NCBI GenBank assembly: GCA_944381435.1
Contig: CALWLD010000001.1
Location: 229,069 to 293,068 of the forward strand
DNA: 64,000 bases
Source of the DNA: an uncultured Clostridia bacterium
GTDB taxonomy: Bacteria > Bacillota > Clostridia > Lachnospirales > CAG-274
Direction: 5' to 3'
Shown piece by piece: positions 34,916 to 42,675 of this stretch. The notes under the pieces are model-generated. The model was not told the DNA's origin and searched no databases. It saw only the letters and a list, made by a program, of their open reading frames with translations. How positions within the stretch are numbered: position 1 is the first letter of the stretch; each line of letters opens with the position of its first letter. A program made the translations under genes and the position numbers.

Positions 34916-35704
34916 ATGAATAACATAGAATTATTTAAAAATGAAACCTTTGGACAAATTAGAACTTTACTTATTGAAGATGAAGTTTGGTTTGTTGGTA
35001 AAGATGTAGCAGAGGCTTTAGGATATTCAGAACCAAGGAGTGCCATATCTAAAAAAGTTGATGAAGAAGATAGGGGTGTTGCTAAAATGGAAACACCTTC
35101 AGGAAAACAAGATATGACTATCATAAACGAAAGTGGTTTATATTCACTTATCTTATCAAGCAAATTACCACAAGCAAAAGAATTTAAACGTTGGGTAACA
35201 AATGAGATTTTACCTAGCATAAGAAAACACGGTGGCTACTTAACGCCACAAAAAATAGAAGAGGTTTTATTAAACCCAGATACAATAATAAAACTTGCTA
35301 CAGATTTAAAAGAAGAAAAAGAAAAAAATGTAACATTAACACTTACAAATAAGCAACAAGAACAACAAATAAAAGAATTACAACCTAAAGCATTGTTTGC
35401 AGAAAGTGTTGAGGCTAGCAAGACGAGTATTTTAATAGGCGAACTTGCTAAGATATTAAAACAAAATGGAGTAGATACAGGACAAAATAAGCTTTTTGAA
35501 AAACTAAGAGAAGAAGGCTATTTAATGAAAACAGGTTCTAGTAGAAATTTACCAACACAAAGAGCAATGGAACTTGGGTTATTTGAAATAAAAGAAAGCG
35601 TACATAATAACCCAGATGGTAGTATTAGAGTTAATAAAACTACCAAAGTAACAGGTAAGGGACAAATTTATTTTATAAACAAATACTGTAAAAAGATAGC
35701 TTAA
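34916..35704 (+). CDS. Phage antirepressor (BRO-N plus KilAC/ANT domain)
   Basis: 262 residues. The N-terminal BRO domain (about 1-105) has VWFVGKDVAEALGYSEPRSAI and LPQAKEFKRWVTNEILPSIR. A coiled coil follows (about 128-155). The C-terminal ANT/KilAC domain (about 160-262) has KILKQNGVDTGQNKLFEKLR. Such proteins inactivate the repressor or act as DNA-binding regulators. AAAGGAG lies before the ATG at 34916. Second gene of the early operon. Confidence 0.93.
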   Translation: MNNIELFKNETFGQIRTLLIEDEVWFVGKDVAEALGYSEPRSAISKKVDEEDRGVAKMETPSGKQDMTIINESGLYSLILSSKLPQAKEFKRWVTNEILPSIRKHGGYLTPQKIEEVLLNPDTIIKLATDLKEEKEKNVTLTLTNKQQEQQIKELQPKALFAESVEASKTSILIGELAKILKQNGVDTGQNKLFEKLREEGYLMKTGSSRNLPTQRAMELGLFEIKESVHNNPDGSIRVNKTTKVTGKGQIYFINKYCKKIA

Positions 35705-35742
35705 TTGAAGTGCATTAAAAACTAAATAAAGGAGATGACGCT

Positions 35743-35940
35743 ATGAATGCTAAAACTATAGAATACATCAAGAATACGACTAAAAACATAACTAGTATAA
35801 ATATTGACTTACCAGTCCATAAAGATGATTTAGCATTTTATCAAAAATTAGCCGATGAATCAGGGATTAGTGTTCAGCAATATATTAAAGATGTATTAAT
35901 TATTTTATTATTACAAGAAAGAAATAATAGGAGTAAATAA
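35743..35940 (+). CDS. Small early protein, possibly ribbon-helix-helix
   Basis: 65 residues, with a short strand (TSINIDLPVHKDDLAFYQKL) and two helices (DESGISVQQYIKDVLIILLL). The pattern is like a ribbon-helix-helix regulator, but no firm family match. AAAGGAGATG gives a good ribosome site. It ends in a hairpin shared with the convergent gene. Confidence 0.6.
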   Translation: MNAKTIEYIKNTTKNITSINIDLPVHKDDLAFYQKLADESGISVQQYIKDVLIILLLQERNNRSK

Positions 35941-35955
35941 CCCCTATTATTTGGA
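35922..35955 (+). terminator. Hairpin between convergent early genes
   Basis: AAATAATAGG and CCTATTATTT around a 9-nt loop, at the 3' ends of the plus-strand and minus-strand genes. Confidence 0.6.
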
Positions 35956-35958
35956 AAT

Positions 35959-36213
35959 TTAAGAAGTGAAACAATTTTTTACTATTTTATAAACTTCTTT
36001 AGTGAAATCTTGTTCACTTGGGTAGTTGATTTCATCTAAAGGGTCAAGACTGCTTAAGTATTTTTTTAAATATTCTTTGGTTAATTTTATTTTATCAATA
36101 TTATCTTTAGGAAAAATAGCAATAAGTTCTTTATTTTCAGTAAGTATGGTTATAAACAAATGTTCAACAAAACTATCACTTACCTCTAAAGAGTTTTTAT
36201 CGATATTAAGCAT
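35959..36213 (-). CDS. Reverse-oriented small phage protein
   Basis: 84 residues, acidic at first (MLNIDKNSLEVSDSFVEHLF), then KLTKEYLKKYLSSLDPLDEI. No family recognised. It stands against the early operon with its own strong AAGGAGG, and its leader can form a long hairpin that buries this ribosome site. The orientation suggests a lysogenic accessory (moron) gene or a controlled toxin/immunity function. Confidence 0.6.
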   Translation of the reverse strand: MLNIDKNSLEVSDSFVEHLFITILTENKELIAIFPKDNIDKIKLTKEYLKKYLSSLDPLDEINYPSEQDFTKEVYKIVKNCFTS

Positions 36214-36222
36214 ATGTATACC

Positions 36223-36297
36223 TCCTTTTCTTGTATATTTCCATATAATAAAATGGCAGTTTTAAAATATGGATACTAAAATTATACAAGAAAAGGA
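36223..36297. promoter_or_regulatory. Long inverted repeat in the leader of the reverse gene
   Basis: TCCTTTTCTTGTATA at 36223-36237 is the exact complement of TATACAAGAAAAGGA at 36283-36297 (15 bp), with an inner CCATAT/ATATGG stem. In the minus-strand mRNA the 3' arm contains the ribosome site AAGGA. Confidence 0.75.
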
Positions 36298-36346
36298 ATA
36301 TATTTACAATATTTATTAAAACATTCAATACAAAGGAGTGATTATT

Positions 36347-36523
36347 ATGACTAAAGATTTGACTTTTGAAGAAATGCAAATCGATGCTATTCAGATGATT
36401 TCTGCATTAGAAAAAAATGAAAATTCAGAAAGATTTTTATTGAAAATGAAAGGATATTGTGATGCATTACAAGATATATCATCTATAAAAAGAGAAAAAC
36501 AATTAATGGTTAAAAATGTATGA
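36347..36523 (+). CDS. Small early phage protein
   Basis: 58 residues (MTKDLTFEEMQIDAIQMISA at the start), helical and acidic. ATG at 36347 with AAAGGAG 8 nt before. No family recognised; restarts the rightward early operon after the reverse gene. Confidence 0.6.
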   Translation: MTKDLTFEEMQIDAIQMISALEKNENSERFLLKMKGYCDALQDISSIKREKQLMVKNV

Positions 36524-36589
36524 TACATTTTGATAAAAAGTAATAGGACAATTTATAAAATTAATAAGTTAGTAAAGGAGGTGGTAACT

Positions 36590-36808
36590 TTGCCTAGAAA
36601 AAGAGAGCCATTAAAAGTTAAATCATTTATAAATATAAAAAATGAAGATGGAACAGTAACACCAGTGTTAGTAAAAGATGTAGATGGTATTGTAAAGCCA
36701 GAATATGAACATTTAGTTGAAAAACTTGCTAAAAGTATGTACATAGCACAAGCTAAAATATATGCCGCTAGATATGGTCTAGAATTGGAAATAGTAGAAA
36801 ATAAATAA
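36590..36808 (+). CDS. Small early phage protein, TTG start
   Basis: 72 residues. The TTG at 36590 follows AAAGGAGGTGGTAAC; a longer frame from 36530 has no ribosome site. Sequence: PRKREPLKVKSFI, then a beta-rich middle with DGTVTPVLVKDV and a C-terminal helix. Function unknown. Confidence 0.6.
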   Translation: MPRKREPLKVKSFINIKNEDGTVTPVLVKDVDGIVKPEYEHLVEKLAKSMYIAQAKIYAARYGLELEIVENK

Positions 36809-36853
36809 GCCTTTTAAGGCTTATATGAAAGGACAAGCTAAGGAGGAAAAAAT

Positions 36854-37444
36854 ATGCAAAAACGTACATTTAGACGTTGAACAGAAGAGGAAACAGAGTA
36901 CCTTATTGAAAATTGGGGTAAATGTTCTGTTTCAAAAATAGCTAAAAATTTAAACAGAACAGAATGTTCTATTAATATGAAAAAATCTAAACTTAAACTA
37001 GGGAATTTTTACGAAAATAGTGGGTATGTAACCTTAAACCAAGTTTTATTTCTTATATACGGCAGAAATTCTTGTGCGGCATTAAGGAATATGTTACTTA
37101 AAAAAGGGTTGCCTATAATAAACAAGAAAATAGCTAAACGTTCTGTAAAATTTGTTGATATTGATAAATTTTGGGAATGGGCAGAAAAAAACCAAAATTC
37201 TTTAAACTTTAGAAAGTTAGAAGAAAATATATTAGGAAAAGAGCCTAACTGGGTTAAGCAAAAAAGAAATAATGATATTTTACAGTTTGACGAGAAAAAT
37301 ACACGCAAAAGATGGACTGATTTTGAGATTGAAAGATTAAAAAAATACACAGAGTTAGGCTATGACTTAAAAACGATAGCTAAAGAACTTAAAAGAAGTG
37401 AAGGGGCTGTTCGCAGAAAAAAATATGATTATTATTTAGATTAA
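36854..37444 (+). pseudogene. SANT/Myb-like DNA-binding phage protein with a TGA at codon 9
   Basis: The frame starts MQKRTFRR at 36854 after AGGAGG, meets TGA at 36878-36880, and continues open as TEEETEYLIENWGKCSVSKI to 37444 (197 codons). The TGA is exactly where a SANT-type repeat has its first Trp (RR-W-TEEE); the second repeat near the C-terminus reads RKRWTDFEIERLKKYTELG, with the Trp intact. So one base change (TGG to TGA) broke the gene. A shorter product from ATG 36977 (155 residues) is possible but has no ribosome site. Confidence 0.75.
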
Positions 37445-37456
37445 GGAGGAAAACAA

Positions 37457-37609
37457 ATGAAAAAATATACGATGAAAGTAAATGACAAAACATACCCTTT
37501 AATTGCTAGGAATAACAATGAGGCAATTAGATTAGCTGGTACTTTTGGTATAAAAGCAGATTATGGCGTTACAAGTCTTATTAGAGAGGACGGCAAGGTG
37601 GTTATATGA
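37457..37609 (+). CDS. Small early phage protein
   Basis: 50 residues: MKKYTMKVNDKTYPLIARNN, then a helix and strand ending REDGKVVI. AAGGAGG before the ATG. Its stop overlaps the next start (ATGA). Function unknown. Confidence 0.6.
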   Translation: MKKYTMKVNDKTYPLIARNNNEAIRLAGTFGIKADYGVTSLIREDGKVVI

Positions 37610-37686
37610 GAGAACGTATATTATTAACTGTAGCAGTTATGATTTGTTATTTTTTAGGCTACGGTTTAGGTAAAATGATATTTTAG
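37606..37686 (+). CDS. Single-span membrane peptide
   Basis: 26 residues, MRERILLTVAVMICYFLGYG then LGKMIF: one membrane helix. Start overlaps the previous stop by 4 nt, indicating translational coupling. No antisense RNA signs, so not an obvious type I toxin. Confidence 0.5.
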   Translation: MRERILLTVAVMICYFLGYGLGKMIF

Positions 37687-37694
37687 GAGGGTAT

Positions 37695-37835
37695 ATGAGA
37701 GTACAAGATAGAAAAGTTATAACTATTGTTTTTAAAAACGAAAAAGATGCGTTAGCGTTCTATAGCAAAAACAGAAATAGCAATTCTGTAGAAAAAATGA
37801 CCATAGGATACACTAACGCATTAAAAAACAAATAA
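37695..37835 (+). CDS. Small early phage protein
   Basis: 46 residues, MRVQDRKVITIVFKNEKDAL followed by a short helix and YTNALKNK. TAGGAGGG overlaps the stop of the previous gene, the typical arrangement in this operon. Confidence 0.6.
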   Translation: MRVQDRKVITIVFKNEKDALAFYSKNRNSNSVEKMTIGYTNALKNK

Positions 37836-37885
37836 AATCAAGATTATTATAATATAATTCTTGGTTTTTGTAAAGGAGAAAATAT

Positions 37886-38044
37886 ATGAATAAAAATCGT
37901 TGTGGCGATTATATCAAAAAATGGGATTTATGTAATGAAATTTTAAATGGATTAAGACAGAAAAAAGGTGAGCCTTTAGTGCCACGTATCAAAAACCCTT
38001 ATTTGTCAAGTTATAAAGAAGAAGGAGATGAACAAAATGTGTGA
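37886..38044 (+). CDS. Small early phage protein
   Basis: 52 residues, MNKNRCGDYIKKWDLCNEIL, ending GDEQNV. AAAGGAG before the ATG; its end overlaps the zinc-ribbon gene by 8 nt. Function unknown. Confidence 0.6.
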   Translation: MNKNRCGDYIKKWDLCNEILNGLRQKKGEPLVPRIKNPYLSSYKEEGDEQNV

Positions 38045-38246
38045 AGAATGCAGACAAAGCCCTTGCGATACAAGGTGTCCTAATAATACAGAAGAAGAAA
38101 AAACTTATTGCAAAATATGTGATAAGGTACTTGAAGATGAAGAAGTTTATACAGATGGATTTGACTATATTTGTGAAAATTGTTTTGAAAGTATGACGCC
38201 TGTTGATATAGCGGAAATGTTTAATATATCAAAGGAGGCAGTATGA
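38037..38246 (+). CDS. Cys-rich zinc-ribbon phage protein
   Basis: 69 residues from ATG 38037 (GGAG 9 nt before). Four Cys pairs: CEEC, CDTRC, CKIC and CENC, so probably two zinc knuckles. MFNISKEAV closes the chain. Such small proteins are frequent in clostridial phages; function unknown. Confidence 0.65.
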   Translation: MCEECRQSPCDTRCPNNTEEEKTYCKICDKVLEDEEVYTDGFDYICENCFESMTPVDIAEMFNISKEAV

Positions 38247-38440
38247 TAGATATTTTAGAATTTATTAAAAATAAGTTAGAAATTGTAAGTAAAAATCAAA
38301 AACTTACAGAAGAAGAAAAAGAAATATATTTTGAAATATTTGTAAATAATGTTATAGAAAATATAGCGTATGAGGAGGCTACAATTAATGCTTTATTGGA
38401 TATTAGAAAACGAGAACAAGAATTACTTAAAACAAGTTAA
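38243..38440 (+). CDS. Small helical phage protein
   Basis: 65 residues, all helical and acidic (MIDILEFIKNKLEIVSKNQK). Start overlaps the previous stop (ATGA). Its end overlaps the next gene by 53 nt. Function unknown. Confidence 0.6.
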   Translation: MIDILEFIKNKLEIVSKNQKLTEEEKEIYFEIFVNNVIENIAYEEATINALLDIRKREQELLKTS

Positions 38441-38570
38441 TAAAGACGTAATAGAAACAACACAATACTTAAACCTAGCTTATAAATTTAGTTGCGAGAA
38501 AAGTGCATTAGTATTTAAGGAAGCTAACAAACTTGATAATTTTAAAGTTTGCAGATGTAGATATTTTTAG
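38388..38570 (+). CDS. Small phage protein
   Basis: 60 residues from ATG 38388, which lies 9 nt after GAGGAGG inside the previous gene; ends FKVCRCRYF. Helical. Function unknown. Confidence 0.55.
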   Translation: MLYWILENENKNYLKQVNKDVIETTQYLNLAYKFSCEKSALVFKEANKLDNFKVCRCRYF

Positions 38571-38579
38571 GAGGGTTAT

Positions 38580-38741
38580 ATGCGTAAAATTCAATTCTTT
38601 TTTTCAAATGGAGAGCGTTCTGTAAAGAAAAAGATTTTCGTATACGATGACGATGTCACGGACGAAGAAATAGACAGCTATTTAAAAGACTGGGTTAAAG
38701 GTTATGTTGACGCTGGTTGGTATGAAATAGAAAAACAATAG
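38580..38741 (+). CDS. Small acidic phage protein
   Basis: 53 residues, MRKIQFFFSNGERSVKKKIF, then VYDDDVTDEEIDSYLKDWV. TAGGAGGG before the ATG. Unknown function, but the beta-then-helix pattern is common in phage early operons. Confidence 0.6.
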   Translation: MRKIQFFFSNGERSVKKKIFVYDDDVTDEEIDSYLKDWVKGYVDAGWYEIEKQ

Positions 38742-38759
38742 TTATTTTAGGAGGTTAAT

Positions 38760-39599
38760 ATGGAAAATTTAATACAAGTAAAACAATTGCCTATTATTGA
38801 AGAGCGATTAAAAGAACTAGAAGTTACAATAAAGCAAAAAACAGATACTGCTTTAAGTTTAGTAGTTACAGAAGATACATATAAAGAGATTAAAAAAGTT
38901 AGGTCGGACTTAAATAAAGAATTTAAAGAACTTGAAGACTTAAGAAAGCAAATAAAAAATCAAGTTATGAAGCCTTACGAAGAGTTTGAAAAAATCTACA
39001 AAGAGGTAACAGGGCATTACAATATTGCAGATGTAGAGCTTGCTAAAAAAATTAAAGAAGTAGAACAAGTTTTAAAAGATGAAAAAGAGCGACAAATTAG
39101 AGAATATTTTGAAGAATATAAATCTAGCTTAAATTTAGGATATGATTTTATAACTTTTGAAAAACTTAACCTAAATATTACATTATCTGCTAGTGTAAAA
39201 AGTCTTAAAGAACAAGCAAAATTATTTTTAGATAAAGTAAGTACAGATATACAAGTTATCAACAACACTGAAGATAACGGAGAATTAATGTTTGAGTACT
39301 TAAAATGTCTTGATATTGGCAAAGCTATGGCTATCGTGTCAGCGCGTTTAAAAGCTATTGAAGAACAGAAAAAAGCAAAAGAGCTAGCAGAACAGAAAGA
39401 AAAAGAAAGGCAAGAAACGATTAAAAAAGTGGAGCAAACACAACAAGAATTAGCACCGCCTACAGAACAGTTAGCTCCACCTATTATACAAGAAGAACAA
39501 GAAAAAGAATACAAAGTTAATTTCACAGTTATAGGAACAAAGGAAAAGTTAAGACAATTAAAAGAATTTTTAAATAATGGAGGATATAAGTATGAGTAA
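38760..39599 (+). CDS. DUF1351 phage protein
   Basis: 279 residues, mostly coiled coil. The first part (about 1-110: EERLKELEVTIKQKTDTALS, RSDLNKEFKELEDLRKQIK) is the DUF1351 pattern; a Pro/Gln linker (PPTEQLAPPI) precedes a short C-terminal domain (VNFTVIGTKEKLRQLKEFL). DUF1351 genes nearly always precede recT in Firmicute phages, as here, so a role with the recombinase is likely. Confidence 0.8.
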   Translation: MENLIQVKQLPIIEERLKELEVTIKQKTDTALSLVVTEDTYKEIKKVRSDLNKEFKELEDLRKQIKNQVMKPYEEFEKIYKEVTGHYNIADVELAKKIKEVEQVLKDEKERQIREYFEEYKSSLNLGYDFITFEKLNLNITLSASVKSLKEQAKLFLDKVSTDIQVINNTEDNGELMFEYLKCLDIGKAMAIVSARLKAIEEQKKAKELAEQKEKERQETIKKVEQTQQELAPPTEQLAPPIIQEEQEKEYKVNFTVIGTKEKLRQLKEFLNNGGYKYE

Positions 39600-40530
39600 T
39601 CAAATTCAAAAAGCTAAATTTAGTGTAGCAGTGCAAACCGAAAAAATACAAAAAATGATGCTAGATACTTTAGGAGATAAAAAGAAGGTGCAAAGCTTTG
39701 TAGCGAATGTTAGCTCTGCTGTAATAGCTAACCCTGATTTACAAAAATGTGATGCAAATTCAATAATTTGTGCAGGGCTTTTAGGTGAGACACTAAACTT
39801 AAAAACAGGTGTTTTAGGTCAATATTACCTTATGCCTTTTACGAAAAAAAATAAAGTACCTGTTTTAGACGAAAACGGTAAACAAGTTTTAAACAAAGAC
39901 GGCACACCTAAAGTTGAATGGGTTGCGACAAGTATTGCGCAGTTTGTGCTAGGTTACAAAGGGTTATTACAACTCGCTGTTAGAAGCGGTTGCTATAAAA
40001 AAATAGTGGCCACTGAAATAAAAGAGGGTGAACTTATTAAATTTAACCCTTTAGAAGAAGAGATTGAGGTTAAACTTATAGAAGATTTTGAAGAAAGAGC
40101 TAACGCCAAAACTATTGGTTATTACGGTATGTTTGAATTTACTAACGGTTTTAGAAAAGCAATTTATTGGAGCAAAAATCAAATGGAAGCACACGCTGAC
40201 AAATACTCTCAAGCCTTTAATTTAGAAAGTTTAAGAAAACTAGAAAATAATCAAATACCAGAAAAAGAGTTATACAAATACTCTTCTAATTGGTACAAAA
40301 ATTTTGATGAAATGGGTAAAAAAACTATTTTAAGACAGCTGTTCTCAAAGTATGGAATGTTATCAACTGAACTTCAGCAAGCTATTGAATTCGAAGATAA
40401 GTCAGTAAATATAGAGAATGGTATTTTTACGCCTGAACAAGAAATAATACCTGACATCGTAGAAGATGAGCCTGTTATAGTTGAGCCTATTGTAGAAGAA
40501 ACGGAGCAAATAGACCTTGATAAATTATAA
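39592..40530 (+). CDS. recT: RecT-family single-strand annealing recombinase
   Basis: 312 residues from ATG 39592 (GGAGG before). RecT core: DLQKCDANSIICAGLLGETL, GQYYLMPF, VLGYKGLLQLAVRSG and EMGKKTILRQLF. It anneals complementary strands during phage recombination. An acidic C-terminal tail may contact SSB, encoded two genes later. No RecE-type exonuclease is adjacent; the MBL-fold gene follows instead, as often in this phage group. Confidence 0.93.
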   Translation: MSNQIQKAKFSVAVQTEKIQKMMLDTLGDKKKVQSFVANVSSAVIANPDLQKCDANSIICAGLLGETLNLKTGVLGQYYLMPFTKKNKVPVLDENGKQVLNKDGTPKVEWVATSIAQFVLGYKGLLQLAVRSGCYKKIVATEIKEGELIKFNPLEEEIEVKLIEDFEERANAKTIGYYGMFEFTNGFRKAIYWSKNQMEAHADKYSQAFNLESLRKLENNQIPEKELYKYSSNWYKNFDEMGKKTILRQLFSKYGMLSTELQQAIEFEDKSVNIENGIFTPEQEIIPDIVEDEPVIVEPIVEETEQIDLDKL

Positions 40531-41164
40531 TATATTAAGCAGCGGCAGCAACGGAAATGCCACTATTATAAATAATAATATATTAATTGATTGTGGTATA
40601 CCTTTCAAAAAAATAGAGGGGCATCACAAAAAAATACAACTTGTTTTATTAACTCATATACATAGCGACCATTTTAACAAAGCAACACTTAAGAAACTTG
40701 CTTTAGAACGTCCTACAATACGTTTTGGTTGTGGCAAATGGTTAGTCAACGATTTATTAGCTTTAGGTGTAAATAAAACAAATATAGATGTTTATGATAT
40801 GAATAAAACTTACAATTATGGCTCGTTTAAAATTATAACTTTTTTTCTAATTCATAATGTAGAAAATTGTGGTTATAAAATACACTTTAATAATTTTAAA
40901 TTATTTTATGCTACTGATTGCAATAATTTGAATGGAATAGAAGCTAAAAACTATGATATATATATGGTTGAAGCTAATTATACTGAAAAAGGTATAAAGG
41001 AGCGCATAAAACAAAAAGAATTAAATGGAGAATATGTCTATGAGTATAACTCAATAAAAAATCATTTAAGTAAAGAAAAAGCTGACGATTTTATATACAG
41101 TAATATGGGCCATAATTCTCAATTTATATATATGCATATCAACAAGGAGGAATGCTATGAATAA
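40517..41164 (+). CDS. MBL-fold metallohydrolase
   Basis: 215 residues from a TTG that overlaps recT by 14 nt. SGSNGNATII and the metal motif THIHSDHF (HxHxDH) are intact; LLIDCG and YATDC strands fit the fold, with a late AxH-type site at HNSQF. In phages these proteins stand with recT and may take the nuclease role in recombination. The substrate is unknown. Confidence 0.85.
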   Translation: MINYNILSSGSNGNATIINNNILIDCGIPFKKIEGHHKKIQLVLLTHIHSDHFNKATLKKLALERPTIRFGCGKWLVNDLLALGVNKTNIDVYDMNKTYNYGSFKIITFFLIHNVENCGYKIHFNNFKLFYATDCNNLNGIEAKNYDIYMVEANYTEKGIKERIKQKELNGEYVYEYNSIKNHLSKEKADDFIYSNMGHNSQFIYMHINKEECYE

Positions 41165-41564
41165 AGTACAACTAATCGGACGACTTACGCGAGACCCCGA
41201 ACTTAAATACACGCAAAGTACAGAACCTGTTGCAGTTACACGATTTAGTGTAGCTGTAAATAGGAAATATAAAAGAGATGGTGAACCAGATGCAGATTTT
41301 TTTAATTGTATTACTTTCGGTAAGACTGCTGAATTTGTTTCAAAATACTTTAGTAAAGGTAAAATGATAGGTGTAGCTGGCTCTATTAGAAATAATTCTT
41401 GGACAGATAATAATGGGCAAAAGCGTATATCTACAGAAATACTTGTTGACGAAGTAGAATTTTGCGGTAGTAAAACAGAAGAAAAAAACACTCAAGAAGC
41501 AGTGCAAGGTGATGATTATTACACAGTAGATGAAAATATAGATGATGATAATTTACCATTTTAA
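41157..41564 (+). CDS. ssb: Phage single-stranded DNA-binding protein
   Basis: 135 residues. OB fold: MNKVQLIGRLTRDPELKYT, FNCITFGKTAEFVSKYFSKG, and the acidic tip DDDNLPF that binds partner proteins. AAGGAGG before the ATG, overlapping the MBL gene by 8 nt. Confidence 0.95.
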   Translation: MNKVQLIGRLTRDPELKYTQSTEPVAVTRFSVAVNRKYKRDGEPDADFFNCITFGKTAEFVSKYFSKGKMIGVAGSIRNNSWTDNNGQKRISTEILVDEVEFCGSKTEEKNTQEAVQGDDYYTVDENIDDDNLPF

Positions 41565-41575
41565 AGGAGAAAGTT

Positions 41576-41911
41576 ATGGAGAAAAAAATTATAAAAGTTT
41601 TAAATAAATTAGGTGTGCCTGTTCATTTAAAAGGGTACAGGTATATAGTTGAAGCTATCGATTTATGCTACAAAAACACAGAAATTCGTATGTCTAAAGA
41701 GCTTTATATTGAAATATCAAGCAGACATAATGATAAACCTAGTAGAGTTGAGAGAGCTATAAGACACGCTATAGAGGTTACTTGGAGCAAGATTGATGAT
41801 GAGGTTTCGCAAGAGATTTTTGGGAACAGTATTGACGCTAGAAAAGGTAAACCTGTTAATACACAGTTTTTGAAAACAGTTGCAAGTTACTTAAAATATA
41901 ATGAGGTATAG
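41576..41911 (+). CDS. Stand-alone Spo0A C-terminal DNA-binding domain
   Basis: 111 residues, the whole protein being a Spo0A effector domain. It has LNKLGVPVHLKGYRYIVEAI, the recognition region SRHNDKPSRVERAIRHAIEV and W, then FGNSIDARKGKPVNTQFLKT. The receiver domain is absent, so it cannot be switched by phosphorylation. In the host, Spo0A starts sporulation by binding 0A boxes; this prophage copy could occupy the same sites or phage sites. AAAGGAG before the ATG. It lies between ssb and DUF1064 in the replication module. Confidence 0.88.
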   Translation: MEKKIIKVLNKLGVPVHLKGYRYIVEAIDLCYKNTEIRMSKELYIEISSRHNDKPSRVERAIRHAIEVTWSKIDDEVSQEIFGNSIDARKGKPVNTQFLKTVASYLKYNEV

Positions 41912-41981
41912 AAATGATAGAGATAGATTTGATAAAAGCTTAAGATTGTCTACTATCGAGCTAGAAAAGAGGTTAAAATAG
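41901..41981 (+). CDS. Possible very small phage protein
   Basis: 26 residues, Arg/Asp-rich (MRYRNDRDRFDKSLRLSTIE). ATG overlaps the end of the Spo0A-like gene, and its stop overlaps the next GTG. The tight packing favours reality, but there is no clear ribosome site. Confidence 0.35.
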   Translation: MRYRNDRDRFDKSLRLSTIELEKRLK

Positions 41982-42340
41982 TGAATAAAATAAAAATTAA
42001 TTTAGATGTTTTGTTTAAAAATAAAGAATATGAACTTATTCAAAAATACGAAAAAATGCAAAATCAAGCAAAATCTGTAATTTTTTTAGGAGAAATCAAA
42101 GAACCTAATTATATTTTTTCGACTGTAATTTTTGATTTTGAAAACAAGGTTTATGAATTTACTAGAAATATAAGAATGTATGATGATGAGAATATCGAGG
42201 GGTATTTTTTTGAACTTAACAAAGCACTATTTGATAGTGGTTGGGAATTTAAAAAATCATCGTTGACTTACGAAAACGAAGGTGCATCTTTTTTAGTGGA
42301 GGCAGAAAACGTTGAGAAAATACAACAAATACAAAAATAA
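41981..42340 (+). CDS. Hypothetical phage protein, GTG start
   Basis: 119 residues, acidic, alternating helices and strands (KSVIFLGEIKEPNYIFSTVI). AGAGGT lies 9 nt before the GTG. Overlaps the next gene by 29 nt. No family recognised. Confidence 0.6.
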   Translation: MNKIKINLDVLFKNKEYELIQKYEKMQNQAKSVIFLGEIKEPNYIFSTVIFDFENKVYEFTRNIRMYDDENIEGYFFELNKALFDSGWEFKKSSLTYENEGASFLVEAENVEKIQQIQK

Positions 42341-42617
42341 AAAGATTGCTATAGACAACATAACCTTTGATAGCAAAAAAGAAGCTAGAAGATACAACGA
42401 GCTTAAACTTATGGAAAAAGCAGGGTTAATAACTAACCTTGCTTTGCAACCTAAGTTTTTATTGCAAGATAAATTTAAGTATAAAGGCAAGACCTACCGT
42501 AAAATCGAATATATTGCCGATTTTAGCTATGTTAGAATGAAAGATGATGTTTTAGTCATTGAAGATGTTAAAGGGCTTAAAACGGACGTGTACAGGCTTA
42601 AAGAAAAGTTTTTTTAA
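42312..42617 (+). CDS. DUF1064 phage protein, C-terminally truncated
   Basis: 101 residues from TTG 42312. The DUF1064 pattern is clear: YNKYKNKKIAIDNITFDSKK, EARRYNELKLMEKAGLI, YIADFSYV and VIEDVKG; it resembles PD-(D/E)XK nuclease folds of the Holliday-junction/Vsr type. TAA at 42615 stops it after KFF. The same frame stays open as KMMIDKEIEFEFNVI to a TAG at 42663-42665, whose TAGGAGGG is the ribosome site of the next gene, the standard junction in this operon. So the last 16 codons were lost by a point mutation. Confidence 0.75.
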   Translation: MRKYNKYKNKKIAIDNITFDSKKEARRYNELKLMEKAGLITNLALQPKFLLQDKFKYKGKTYRKIEYIADFSYVRMKDDVLVIEDVKGLKTDVYRLKEKFF

Positions 42618-42675
42618 AAGATGATGATAGATAAAGAAATAGAATTTGAATTTAATGTTATTTAGGAGGGTTAAT

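Noticed and set aside
36878..36880. TGA read as Trp (recoded genetic code)
   Set aside because: The TGA sits at a Trp position, but the portal gene and several small phage genes end in TGA and all other Trp are TGG, so a point mutation is the simpler reading.
37606..37686. Type I toxin for the 26-residue membrane peptide
   Set aside because: No convergent promoter or terminator and it is translationally coupled to its neighbours.
39017..39526. Long minus-strand frames inside DUF1351, tape measure and other coiled-coil genes
   Set aside because: Ser/Phe/Cys-rich antisense shadows of Lys/Glu-rich genes without ribosome sites.
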